Source: an uncultured Collinsella sp.
GTDB taxonomy: Bacteria; Actinomycetota; Coriobacteriia; Coriobacteriales; Coriobacteriaceae
DNA: 5,760 nucleotides
Reading direction: 5' to 3'
Assembly (NCBI GenBank): GCA_902492545.1
Contig: CABULX010000126.1
Location: 1-5,760, forward strand
The notes under the pieces: model-generated
The model's input: the letters and a program-made list of their open reading frames with translations, nothing else
The model's database searches: none
What the model was told of the DNA's origin: nothing
Shown: positions 1 through 5,760 of the stretch, piece by piece
Position numbering within the stretch: the stretch's first letter is position 1
Layout: every line of letters starts with the position of its first letter
Made by a program: the position numbers and the translations under genes

Positions 1-7
1 CGGCTCC

Positions 8-16
8 TGCTAGACT
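8..16 (+). promoter_or_regulatory. Possible extended -10 promoter element of the nuclease gene
   Basis: The bases TGCTAGACT read as an extended -10 element: TG, one base, then TAGACT, which matches TATAAT at four of six positions. It would place the transcript start near position 22-24, about 27 bases before the ATG and just upstream of the ribosome binding site. The matching -35 box would lie before the window begins, so it cannot be checked. This is inferred from a short motif only. Confidence 0.3.
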
Positions 17-39
17 GGTAGATTCCCAACCGTCCATCC

Positions 40-44
40 AGGAG
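40..44 (+). promoter_or_regulatory. Ribosome binding site of the nuclease gene
   Basis: AGGAG sits five bases before the ATG at position 50. It is a good Shine-Dalgarno match at normal spacing and supports this ATG as the true start. Confidence 0.8.
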
Positions 45-49
45 CCTCA

Positions 50-1033
50 ATGTCGCGCAAGCCCGCCTACAAGCAAGTACTTTCCATCGGCACCGCCGTG
101 GTGCTCGGGTTTGCGCTGTTTACGGGATCGCTCGACGGAGCGCCCAAGTTGCTGTCGCCGCAAGGCGATGAGCAGGCGGCGGCTCTGGCCGAAAAACAAA
201 ACGAGAGTCCCAGCCGCACCGACGACGAGGCAGACCTGGTCGCTCGGCTCGAATCGGGAACGGCGAGCGCGGCGGACCCTCAAAACAGCCAGGACTCTGG
301 CGATGGCTCCGATTCCGCCGCGACCGACACCGATGACGACGTTTCCGCGGGCAGTGCCGCCACCCCCATCGACGAGGTCGAAAACCCCGACCTCAACCGC
401 GCCCGCGGTGTTTATCTCAGCAGCATTCCCGACTACGCCGGCAACCCCTACGTTGCCCTTCGCGCCGACAGCACGCACCCGCTCGGCACGCCGTCATTCA
501 CACTCGATGAATACGATCGCGCCACCGAAGAGGGCTGCTTTAAGAAATTCTCCAAGCTCGACAGCCTGGGTCGCACTCGCAAGGCGCTCGCCTGTGTAGG
601 CCCCGAGTCGCTCGGACAGGGAAAGCGCGGCGATATCTCGCGCATCCATCCTGCCGGTTGGCACCAGCAGCGCTACGACTTTATTCCGGGCCAGAGCCTC
701 TACAACCGCTGCCACCTTATCGCCTGGTCGCTCTGCGGCGAAAACGCCAACCGCAAGAATCTCCTCACCGGCACGCGCTATCTCAACGAGACGGGCATGC
801 TGCCGTTTGAAGAGCAGATTCTCAACTATATTCGCGATACGGGCAACCATGTGCTCTACCGCGTCACGCCTATGTATAACGAAGAGGAACTTGTCTGCCG
901 TGGCATGCGCCTTGAGGCGCAATCGGTCGAGGACCACGGCAAGACCCTCTGCTTCCACGTGTACTGCTACAACCTGCAGCCGCACGTGCAGATCGACTAC
1001 GCCACCGGCCGCAACCAGGCATCCGGAGACTAG
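50..1033 (+). CDS. Membrane-anchored or secreted DNA/RNA non-specific endonuclease (327 aa)
   Basis: This is a predicted metal-dependent nuclease that cuts DNA and RNA without sequence preference, of the beta-beta-alpha-metal type related to streptococcal EndA and extracellular DNases (Endonuclease_NS_2-like). Residues about 8-27 form one hydrophobic segment after a basic N-terminus (RKPAYK), so the protein is a signal-anchor or secreted protein. Residues about 36-115 are a low-complexity linker rich in Asp, Ser, Ala and Thr. The catalytic domain spans about 118-322. Its core is YNRCHLIAW at 218-226, where NRCH replaces the classic DRGH and His222 would be the general base. It is followed by NRKNLLTGTRYLN at 234-246. 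Asn237 and Asn246 are nine residues apart, the same spacing as the two active-site Asn of EndA, and probably serve the metal site. Further family-like stretches are GMLPFE (249-254), NHVLYRVTP (266-274) and IDYATG (315-320). The start is set by AGGAG five bases upstream. The domain holds seven Cys, which could form disulfides outside the cell. The gene stands alone and converges on the EF-G paralogue. Nuclease identity is firm; its role (nutrient use, DNA uptake or competition) is unknown. Confidence 0.9.
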   Translation: MSRKPAYKQVLSIGTAVVLGFALFTGSLDGAPKLLSPQGDEQAAALAEKQNESPSRTDDEADLVARLESGTASAADPQNSQDSGDGSDSAATDTDDDVSAGSAATPIDEVENPDLNRARGVYLSSIPDYAGNPYVALRADSTHPLGTPSFTLDEYDRATEEGCFKKFSKLDSLGRTRKALACVGPESLGQGKRGDISRIHPAGWHQQRYDFIPGQSLYNRCHLIAWSLCGENANRKNLLTGTRYLNETGMLPFEEQILNYIRDTGNHVLYRVTPMYNEEELVCRGMRLEAQSVEDHGKTLCFHVYCYNLQPHVQIDYATGRNQASGD

Positions 1034-1092
1034 TGCCGACCAAGCTGCCCCAAAACCTAAACTGATCCGTTTTCCTCCGTCCCCAAGGGATC

Positions 1093-1128
1093 AAAAAGGG
1101 CCGCCCTGGATTGTCCAGAGCGGCCCTT
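1093..1128 (-). terminator. Rho-independent terminator of the EF-G paralogue, possibly bidirectional
   Basis: Positions 1096-1104 (AAGGGCCGC) pair perfectly with 1120-1128 (GCGGCCCTT). After one mismatch, CTGGA at 1106-1110 pairs with TCCAG at 1114-1118 around a three-base loop. On the minus strand the hairpin is followed by TTTTT (1097-1093), so it is a classic terminator about 35 bases after the stop codon of the EF-G paralogue. On the plus strand only TT follows, but the same stem may still help to stop transcription from the converging nuclease gene. Confidence 0.88.
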
Positions 1129-1162
1129 GCATCGGCATATATATTGCAGGCAACGCCACACG

Positions 1163-3238
1163 CTACTTGGCGCGACCCTCCTCATAGCGCTCGACCAGCT
1201 TGGCCTGAACGTCATAGGGAACCTGCTCATAGCCTGCGGGCTTCATGGTAAAGTCACCCGTGCCGCGCGTGATGGAGCGCAGGCGCGTCGAGTAATCTGT
1301 CAGCTCGGCCAGCGGCGCCTGGGCAATGACCACGGTGTCTCCGCGCTCATCGGTCTCCATGCCCGTCACGCGACCGCGCGATGCCGAGATGTCGCCCATC
1401 ACAGCGCCGGCGTAGCTCTCGGGGATGGTCACCGTGATTTCCTCGATGGGCTCCAGCACCACCGGGTCGGCATCGGCACATGCCTTGCGCAGGCCGATGC
1501 GAGCTGCCGCGCGGAACGCCATCTCGTTGGAGTCGACGCTGTGATACGAGCCGTCGTACACAGCCACGCGAATGCCCGTGAGCGGGTAGCCGGCAATGAT
1601 GCCGTCCTTCATGGTCTCCTGGACACCCTTGTCCACGGCGGGGATCAGCGAGCGCGGAATACGGCCGCCCACGACCTCGTCCACAAACTCATAGCCATCG
1701 CTCGTGCCGTCGGGCCCAATGAGCGGCTCCACGCGCAGCCAGCAGTCGCCGTACTGACCGGCGCCGCCGGTCTGCTTCTTATGGCGGCCCTGGGCACTTG
1801 CCGTACGGCGAATGGTCTCGCGATACGGAATGCGGATCGGCACGCTCTTGGCCACGACTTTGGTGCGATCCTCCAAACGGTTGAGCAGCACCGAAACCTG
1901 CGCCTCACCAACGGCGGAGATAATGGTCTGGCCGGTCTCCTCGTCGCGGTCGATGCTCATGGTCGGATCGGCCTTGCAGGCCTTCTCGATAAACGTGTAG
2001 AGCTTCTCTTCGTCGCCGCGATTCTCGGCCTCGATGGCAATGCGGTACTGCGAGTTGGGGAACTTAAACGCCGCGGCCTCGACCTTACCGGTAATCGAGA
2101 GCGTGTCGCCCGTCTCGGCAGCCAGCTTGGGCGCCACGATGATGTCGCCGGCATAGGCGTGACCGACCTCGGTCATATCGCGGCCGCACATCACATACAG
2201 GTGAGCCAGACGGTCGCCCTTGCGGGTACGCGCGTTGATCAGCTCAAGACCCGGCTCAAGCGTACCCGTCAGCACCTTGATAAAGCTGATGCGACCCTGC
2301 TGCGGATCGGCCAGGGTCTTAAACACAAACGCCACCGGACGGTCATCGTCGCTCGAGATTTTGAGCGAATCACCGTCGATGAGCGGCATCTCGCCGTAGT
2401 CGGTCGGCGCCGGAAAGTACGTCGCGATGTCGTCCATCAGCGAGTTGACGCCCTGCTCCTTAATGCAATCGCCCGCAAAGACCGGCACAAAGATGCGCTC
2501 GGCGATCGCCTTCGACAGCAGGCCCTCAAGCTCCTCCTGCGTCAGCGTCTCCTCGCCTTCCAGGTACTTCATCATCAGCTCATCGTCGGCCTCGGCCACC
2601 AACTCGCACAGATGGTCATGGGCCTCCTCGGCCTGGGCACGATACTCCTCGGGAATCTCCGACTCAACGGCTTCGGTGCCGTTGCAATGGCGCGCCTTCA
2701 TGCGCACCAGGTCGATGATGCCGTCAAAGTCCTCGCCCTCGCCCCAGGGAAGGGTCACGGCGCCCAGGCGCGTGCCAAAGCGCTCTTGCAGCAGGTCCAT
2801 CGTGGTCGCAAAGCTGGCCTCGGAGCGCGACAGGCGGTTTACGAACACCGCACGCGCCAGACGCAGGTCCTCGGCGGCATACCAGAGCTTAACCGTCGTA
2901 GGCTGTGGGCCGGCCTCGGCGTCGACCACAAACAGAGCCGTCTCGCAGACGCTCATCGCAGCAAAGGCATCGCCGATAAAATCGGGATAGCACGGGGCAT
3001 CGAGCACGTTGATGCGGGCGCCCTTCCAGTCGATCGGTGCGATGGTCGTCGAGATGGAGAATGAGCGCTTGACCTCTTCGGGGTCATAGTCGAGCGTGGG
3101 CTTGGTGCCGTCGTGGCCGCCCAGGCGAGCGGTCTTACCAGAAAGGTGGAGCATGGCCTCGGCGAGTGAAGTCTTGCCCACCCCGCCTTGGCCTACGAGC
3201 ACCACGTTCCTTACGTTGCCGGTCTTGGGAGCACCCAT
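1163..3238 (-). CDS. EF-G-like translation factor (FusA2/EF-G2-type paralogue) with degenerate GTPase motifs (691 aa)
   Basis: This is a full-length elongation factor G relative, normal in size (EF-G is about 690-700 aa). Canonical EF-G moves tRNAs and mRNA through the ribosome and helps to recycle it. Domains in order: GTPase about 8-280, domain II about 298-385, domain III about 395-460, domain IV about 465-595, domain V about 596-675. The P-loop GQGGVGKT (16-23) is intact. Switch I reads KRSFSIST (57-64) where EF-G has RGIT. G3 reads DAPCYPDF (80-87), not DTPGHVDF, so the DxxG Gly is Cys83 and the usual His is Tyr84. G4 reads NRLS (134-137), not NKxD. The G5 region reads AGDCIKEQG (255-263), where EF-G has GSAFKNKG. 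Domain III has SAVGEAQVS where EF-G has GMGELHLE. The domain IV tip GSYHSVDS (563-570) keeps the conserved His (His566). The start at 3238 is set by AAGGAGGT just upstream and by the family N-terminus; a TTG extension to 3349 was rejected. The gene is a single unit with its own terminator. EF-G family membership is certain. Being a second copy beside a canonical fusA is inferred, so no symbol is given. Confidence 0.92.
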   Translation of the reverse strand: MGAPKTGNVRNVVLVGQGGVGKTSLAEAMLHLSGKTARLGGHDGTKPTLDYDPEEVKRSFSISTTIAPIDWKGARINVLDAPCYPDFIGDAFAAMSVCETALFVVDAEAGPQPTTVKLWYAAEDLRLARAVFVNRLSRSEASFATTMDLLQERFGTRLGAVTLPWGEGEDFDGIIDLVRMKARHCNGTEAVESEIPEEYRAQAEEAHDHLCELVAEADDELMMKYLEGEETLTQEELEGLLSKAIAERIFVPVFAGDCIKEQGVNSLMDDIATYFPAPTDYGEMPLIDGDSLKISSDDDRPVAFVFKTLADPQQGRISFIKVLTGTLEPGLELINARTRKGDRLAHLYVMCGRDMTEVGHAYAGDIIVAPKLAAETGDTLSITGKVEAAAFKFPNSQYRIAIEAENRGDEEKLYTFIEKACKADPTMSIDRDEETGQTIISAVGEAQVSVLLNRLEDRTKVVAKSVPIRIPYRETIRRTASAQGRHKKQTGGAGQYGDCWLRVEPLIGPDGTSDGYEFVDEVVGGRIPRSLIPAVDKGVQETMKDGIIAGYPLTGIRVAVYDGSYHSVDSNEMAFRAAARIGLRKACADADPVVLEPIEEITVTIPESYAGAVMGDISASRGRVTGMETDERGDTVVIAQAPLAELTDYSTRLRSITRGTGDFTMKPAGYEQVPYDVQAKLVERYEEGRAK

Positions 3239-3242
3239 GATG

Positions 3243-3250
3243 ACCTCCTT
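3243..3250 (-). promoter_or_regulatory. Strong ribosome binding site of the EF-G paralogue
   Basis: On the minus strand AAGGAGGT lies four bases before the ATG at 3238. This is a near-perfect complement to the 16S rRNA tail. It decides the start in favour of this ATG over upstream in-frame TTG or ATG codons and suggests efficient translation. Confidence 0.88.
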
Positions 3251-3474
3251 GCAGGGTCGCGCGCGATGCGCGACGCCAACGGGGAGAGTTCGCGGTCGAT
3301 GCCGTCCCGGGAGCAGCATGGTCGGCAGCCGAGCCGACTCACCCTCCAAATGTCCTATGCCACCACCCTACCCTTGCAGTCGCCTGTCCATGCACACCTT
3401 TCGGCGCACGTATGGATACAGGCGGCGAGAGGAGGATGCGAGCTTGCGAGGCGATTATTGAACCCCGCGGATGC
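3251..3474 (-). promoter_or_regulatory. Upstream region and probable structured leader of the EF-G paralogue
   Basis: About 220 bases separate the operon terminator from the ribosome binding site of the EF-G paralogue, with no convincing gene. The promoter of this gene must lie here, because a terminator stands upstream, but I see no good -35/-10 pair. Two hairpins are visible: 3256-3262 with 3268-3274 (GTCGCGC/GCGCGAC, five-base loop), which ends five bases before the Shine-Dalgarno, and 3321-3326 with 3333-3338 (GTCGGC/GCCGAC, six-base loop). Neither is followed by a T-run, so neither is a terminator. A 7-codon ORF (3391-3368) lies between the presumed promoter side and the hairpins. Regulation by this leader is inference only. 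Confidence 0.45.
3368..3391 (-). CDS. Possible 7-residue leader peptide upstream of the EF-G paralogue
   Basis: A minus-strand ATG at 3391 opens a 7-codon frame encoding MDRRLQG that ends in TAG at 3368. AAAGG lies about five bases upstream of the ATG, an acceptable ribosome binding site. It lies about 130 bases before the start of the EF-G paralogue and ahead of two hairpins, an arrangement seen in translation-coupled leaders. An ORF this short with such a signal can easily occur by chance, so this is a low-confidence candidate. Confidence 0.15.
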   Translation of the reverse strand: MDRRLQG

Positions 3475-3510
3475 AAAAACCGCCGCAGATCATAAGACCT
3501 GCGGCGGTTT
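3475..3510 (-). terminator. Rho-independent terminator of the amino-acid ABC importer operon
   Basis: Positions 3477-3488 (AAACCGCCGCAG) pair perfectly with 3499-3510 (CTGCGGCGGTTT), a 12-bp stem with a ten-base loop. Read on the minus strand the stem runs into TTTTT (3479-3475), giving a textbook terminator about 34 bases after the stop of the ATPase gene. It insulates the importer operon from the EF-G paralogue downstream. Confidence 0.92.
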
Positions 3511-3543
3511 CGCCTCAATAAACAGTTGAATAAATAGCTGAGC

Positions 3544-4308
3544 CTATCCCTCGATACGGCTCAAGAACTCACGGGTACGCTGCTCGCGCGGATGGTCGAT
3601 AACCTGCTCGGCAGGCCCCTCCTCGACAATACGACCGCCGTCCATAAAGACCACGCGGTCGGCAACGTCGCGGGCAAACTGCATCGCGTGCGTCACAATC
3701 ACCATCGTCATATTCTGCGCAGCAAGGTCTTTAATGACACGCAGCACCTCGGCCGTCAGCTCGGGATCGAGCGCCGAAGTCGGCTCGTCAAAGAACAAGA
3801 TTTCCGGGTCGAGCGCCAGGGCGCGGGCAATACTCACGCGCTGCTGCTGACCGCCCGAAAGCTCACACGGAACCTTGTTCTCGTTGCCCGTCAGCCCCAT
3901 TTGCGCAATCAGCTCGTGAGCGCGGGCTTCCGCCTGCTCGCGCGGACGCTTAAGCACGCGAATCGGCGCATCGGTGATGTTTTTCATCACGGTATAATGC
4001 GGGAACAGATTATAGTTCTGGAACACCAGACCAAAACGCGAACGCGCTTGCTTGGGAACATCTCCCTTCGCATATATCGCACCCGATCCCGCATCCGTCG
4101 CAACCGCAAGGTCGCCAAACGAAAGTGAGCCGCCGTCGAGCGTCTCGAGCAGCGTGGCGCAGCGCAGCAGCGTGGACTTACCGCCGCCTGAAGGTCCGAT
4201 AATCGCCACGACCTCGCCGCGCTTGACCTCGAGTGAAATATCCTTGAGCACCTCATTGCCGCCAAACGCCTTGCGCGCGCTCGTTATATTCATTACCGAA
4301 TTAATCAT
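3544..4308 (-). CDS. Polar amino-acid ABC transporter ATP-binding protein, GlnQ/HisP type (254 aa)
   Basis: This is the cytoplasmic ATPase that powers uptake of a polar amino acid by the importer encoded with the two genes upstream. All motifs are present: Walker A GPSGGGKST (38-46, with Gly42 where Ser is commoner), Q-loop in FQNYNLFPH (Gln97), ABC signature LSGGQQQR (150-157), Walker B ILFFDE (170-175) followed by the D-loop SALD (178-181), and the switch His207 in THAM. FQNYNLFPH and the overall length (about 240-255 aa) are typical of the HisP/GlnQ group. The chosen ATG at 4308 lies inside the end of the permease gene (ATGATTAA, 8-base overlap), which points to translational coupling; no strong Shine-Dalgarno precedes it. 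A second ATG five codons later at 4293 is possible, and a longer frame back to 4359 would be buried in the permease gene. This is the last gene of the operon. Family and role are sure; the substrate cannot be told from the ATPase. Confidence 0.95.
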   Translation of the reverse strand: MINSVMNITSARKAFGGNEVLKDISLEVKRGEVVAIIGPSGGGKSTLLRCATLLETLDGGSLSFGDLAVATDAGSGAIYAKGDVPKQARSRFGLVFQNYNLFPHYTVMKNITDAPIRVLKRPREQAEARAHELIAQMGLTGNENKVPCELSGGQQQRVSIARALALDPEILFFDEPTSALDPELTAEVLRVIKDLAAQNMTMVIVTHAMQFARDVADRVVFMDGGRIVEEGPAEQVIDHPREQRTREFLSRIEG

Positions 4309-4954
4309 GGTAGTAATCCAATTTTTTCTCGGCAGCGCCCAGCAGCATCTCGACCACAAAGTTGAAAACCCAGTAGATCAGCGCCGCAATCGCAAACGGT
4401 ACCATGCTCACCTGCGAGGCAACCAGGGCCTTGGCGGTCGAGAACATCTCGCCCACGCCAATGGCAAACGCCAGCGACGTGTCCTTGACCAGCGTGATGA
4501 TCTCGTTGCCCATCGCCGGCAGAATACGCTTGGCGACCTGCGGCATCACGATATACAGAAACGTCTGCATGCGCGAATAGCCCAGCACCTCGGCTGCCTC
4601 GTATTGACCACGCGGAATGGACTGCAAACCCGAGCGATAGATCTCGGCAAAGTAGCCGGCGTAGTTGATGATGAACGCCACGACGCATGCCGTCCATTTG
4701 GAATCGGGCGTGAGCGAGATGCCGAACACGTAGTACGGAGCAAAGTAGATGGCGAACATCTGTAGCATGAGCGGCGTGCCACGCATCACCGAAATATAGA
4801 TACGCGCGATCCAGCGAAGCGGCGCAATTTTGCTCATGCGCATGAACGCCACGGGGATTCCCAGCGGAATCGACCCCAACAGCGTCAGCACAAACAACTG
4901 CAAACTGACCAAGAAACCCTGGCCGAGCATCTGCATCATGACCTGAATAGACAT
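4301..4954 (-). CDS. Amino-acid ABC transporter permease, HisM/GlnP family (217 aa)
   Basis: This is the membrane channel subunit of the importer, probably working as a homodimer because only one permease gene is present in the operon. Hydrophobic segments lie at about 12-37, 60-80, 88-107, 152-170 and 184-206, matching the five-helix plan of the family. RGTPLMLQ (58-65) is the usual motif of polar amino-acid permeases. The EAA loop, which docks on the ATPase, reads YEAAEVLGYSRMQTFLYIVMPQ-like across 118-139, with Glu119, Ala120, Gly125 and Pro138 in the expected places. The start is the ATG at 4954, which shares one base with the stop of the binding-protein gene (TAATG), a classic coupling signal. 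An in-frame TTG five codons upstream (4969) was judged less likely. The end overlaps the ATPase start by eight bases. Length is normal (about 215-225 aa). Identity is firm; substrate depends on the binding protein. Confidence 0.94.
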   Translation of the reverse strand: MSIQVMMQMLGQGFLVSLQLFVLTLLGSIPLGIPVAFMRMSKIAPLRWIARIYISVMRGTPLMLQMFAIYFAPYYVFGISLTPDSKWTACVVAFIINYAGYFAEIYRSGLQSIPRGQYEAAEVLGYSRMQTFLYIVMPQVAKRILPAMGNEIITLVKDTSLAFAIGVGEMFSTAKALVASQVSMVPFAIAALIYWVFNFVVEMLLGAAEKKLDYYHD

Positions 4955-5760
4955 TACTTGAGCACCCAATTATCGAAAGATAGACCATAGCTTGAATACT
5001 TGTCGCAGAGATCCTTAACCGTACCGTCATCGTAGAGTGCCTTGAGCGACTCGGCTACAGCATTGGCCGACTTGGTGTCGCCCTTCTTAAAGCCAACGGC
5101 GTAGTGCTCGCTGGACAGCGGCTCATCAAGCTGCGTATAGGCATCGGGCTTGGCGGCAAGCTGATACTGGGCAATCGAAAGATCGCACGCCACGGCATCG
5201 ACCGCGCCGCTCTCGAGCTGCATAAAGGCCGTGTTGTACTCGCCGATCGTGTCGAGCGTGGCAAACGTCGCCGCCAAATCCTTCTGGTCACCCTCGAGTA
5301 CATCCTGCGCAGCGGAATCGGTCTGGGTAATCACGGTCTTGCCGGCAAGATCGTCCCAGCCCTTGATGCCCGCATCCTTCTTGACCACCAGCACCTGCTC
5401 GTTGAGCATGTACGGCTCGGAGAACGTGTAGTCGTCCTCACGGCCCTCCATGGTAAAGCCGTTCCAGATGCAGTTGATGGCGCCCGAGTTAAGCAGCGTG
5501 TCCTTGGCATCCCAATCGATGGCCTCGTATTTGACCTCCCAGCCCTGCTTATCGGCAACAGCCTTGGCAAGATCGAGATCAAAGCCGGTGTACTCGCCAT
5601 CGTCGCCCACAAAGCCGTACGGAGGATAGGACTTATCAAAGCCCACCACGAGCTTCTTGGACTCCGCAGCGCCCTTCACATCCTTGGCCGCGGCAGAGCC
5701 AGCAGCGGAGCCCTTGCCGGCACCACCGCCGCAACCGACAAGACCAAGGCCAAGCACCGT
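4954..5760 (-). CDS. Amino-acid ABC transporter substrate-binding lipoprotein, family 3 (partial, start beyond window)
   Basis: This is the extracellular binding protein that delivers an amino acid to the permease. The gene runs off the right edge, so only the beginning of the signal peptide is missing. The visible N-terminus reads TVLGLGLVGCGGG. LVGC is a lipobox, with the lipidated Cys encoded at 5731-5733, so the mature protein is tethered to the outer face of the membrane. Counting that Cys as 1, residues 2-25 are a Gly/Ala/Ser-rich linker and the two-lobed binding domain covers about 27-255. Family-3 hallmarks are VVGFDKSYPPYGF (29-41), YTGFDLDLAKAVA (48-60), NGFTMEGRE (91-99) and FSEPY (104-108). 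Arg98 would bind the carboxylate and Asp184 (in ACDLS) the amino group of the ligand, by analogy with the family. Mature length, 259 residues, is normal. It is the first visible gene of the operon, overlapping the permease start by one base. The GTG at 5757 is an internal Val codon, not the start. The ligand cannot be named from sequence alone. Confidence 0.94.
   Translation of the reverse strand, partial: TVLGLGLVGCGGGAGKGSAAGSAAAKDVKGAAESKKLVVGFDKSYPPYGFVGDDGEYTGFDLDLAKAVADKQGWEVKYEAIDWDAKDTLLNSGAINCIWNGFTMEGREDDYTFSEPYMLNEQVLVVKKDAGIKGWDDLAGKTVITQTDSAAQDVLEGDQKDLAATFATLDTIGEYNTAFMQLESGAVDAVACDLSIAQYQLAAKPDAYTQLDEPLSSEHYAVGFKKGDTKSANAVAESLKALYDDGTVKDLCDKYSSYGLSFDNWVLK

Noticed and set aside
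47..985. Two minus-strand open frames (47-478 and 494-985) opposite the nuclease gene.
   Set aside because: They are antisense to a gene with a convincing family match and a good ribosome binding site, and their translations show no recognisable motifs.
1042..1162. A small RNA or further gene in the gap between the nuclease and EF-G genes.
   Set aside because: Only the terminator hairpin is visible there; no promoter or open frame of its own could be supported.
1127..3064. A 645-codon open frame on the plus strand.
   Set aside because: It lies almost wholly antisense to the EF-G paralogue, whose protein shows clear family motifs along its full length. The plus-strand translation is rich in Arg, His, Leu and Ala with no recognisable domain, as expected for an antisense shadow frame in GC-rich DNA.
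3239..3349. A 37-residue N-terminal extension of the EF-G paralogue starting at a TTG at 3349.
   Set aside because: EF-G proteins begin a few residues before the P-loop strand, and the ATG at 3238 has a near-perfect Shine-Dalgarno. The extension is Arg/Pro-rich and covers the leader hairpins.
3096..3529. Two plus-strand open frames crossing the gap upstream of the EF-G paralogue.
   Set aside because: They start inside the EF-G gene on the opposite strand and run through its leader; the second also crosses the operon terminator. No ribosome binding site or family resemblance supports them.
4309..4359. An upstream start for the ATPase gene at 4359.
   Set aside because: It would add 17 residues (beginning MWSRCCWALP) deep inside the permease gene, unlike the usual family N-terminus. 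The ATG at 4308, overlapping the permease stop, fits better.
4955..4969. A TTG start for the permease five codons upstream.
   Set aside because: The ATG at 4954 overlaps the binding-protein stop as TAATG, a standard coupling arrangement, and gives the normal family length.
4305..5030. A 241-codon minus-strand frame overlapping the permease gene.
   Set aside because: It is the same strand read in another frame; the true permease frame has the EAA loop and membrane helices, whereas this one has none.

Overview
The window is GC-rich (by eye roughly 60%) and densely coding. It looks like a chromosomal stretch from a gut actinobacterium of the class Coriobacteriia, with Collinsella or a close relative the best guess. 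That rests on base composition, on the family variants present (a Gram-positive type secreted nuclease, an EF-G paralogue, a lipoprotein-type amino-acid binding protein) and on layout. It is not proven by any marker gene. There are no rRNA or tRNA genes, insertion sequences, CRISPR arrays, phage genes or attachment sites.

Layout. (1) Positions 50-1033, plus strand: a membrane-anchored or secreted DNA/RNA non-specific endonuclease with an intact-looking active site. (2) Positions 1034-1162: a short convergent gap with a strong hairpin whose T-run lies on the minus strand, so it mainly ends the next gene. (3) Positions 1163-3238, minus strand: a full-length five-domain EF-G paralogue whose GTPase signature motifs are noticeably degenerate. 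(4) Positions 3239-3543: a 305-base gap holding the strong Shine-Dalgarno and structured leader of the EF-G paralogue, a possible 7-codon leader peptide, and the terminator of the next operon. (5) Positions 3544 to the window edge, minus strand: a three-gene polar amino-acid ABC importer operon, transcribed binding protein, then permease, then ATPase. Its genes overlap by 1 and 8 bases. The binding-protein gene runs off the right edge, losing only the start of its signal peptide.

How the genes work together. The three ABC genes form one uptake system: a lipoprotein captures an amino acid outside the membrane, a HisM-type permease forms the channel, and a GlnQ/HisP-type ATPase drives it. The nuclease probably works outside the cell, perhaps on DNA or RNA as nutrient or competitor material. 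It has its own promoter side and is not part of the importer operon. The EF-G paralogue is a single-gene unit between two terminators.

The most interesting item is the EF-G paralogue: its P-loop is normal, but the DxxG glycine, the usual histidine after it, the NKxD motif and the G5 motif are all changed. Nothing else suggests a new multi-gene system; the rest reads as ordinary chromosome.
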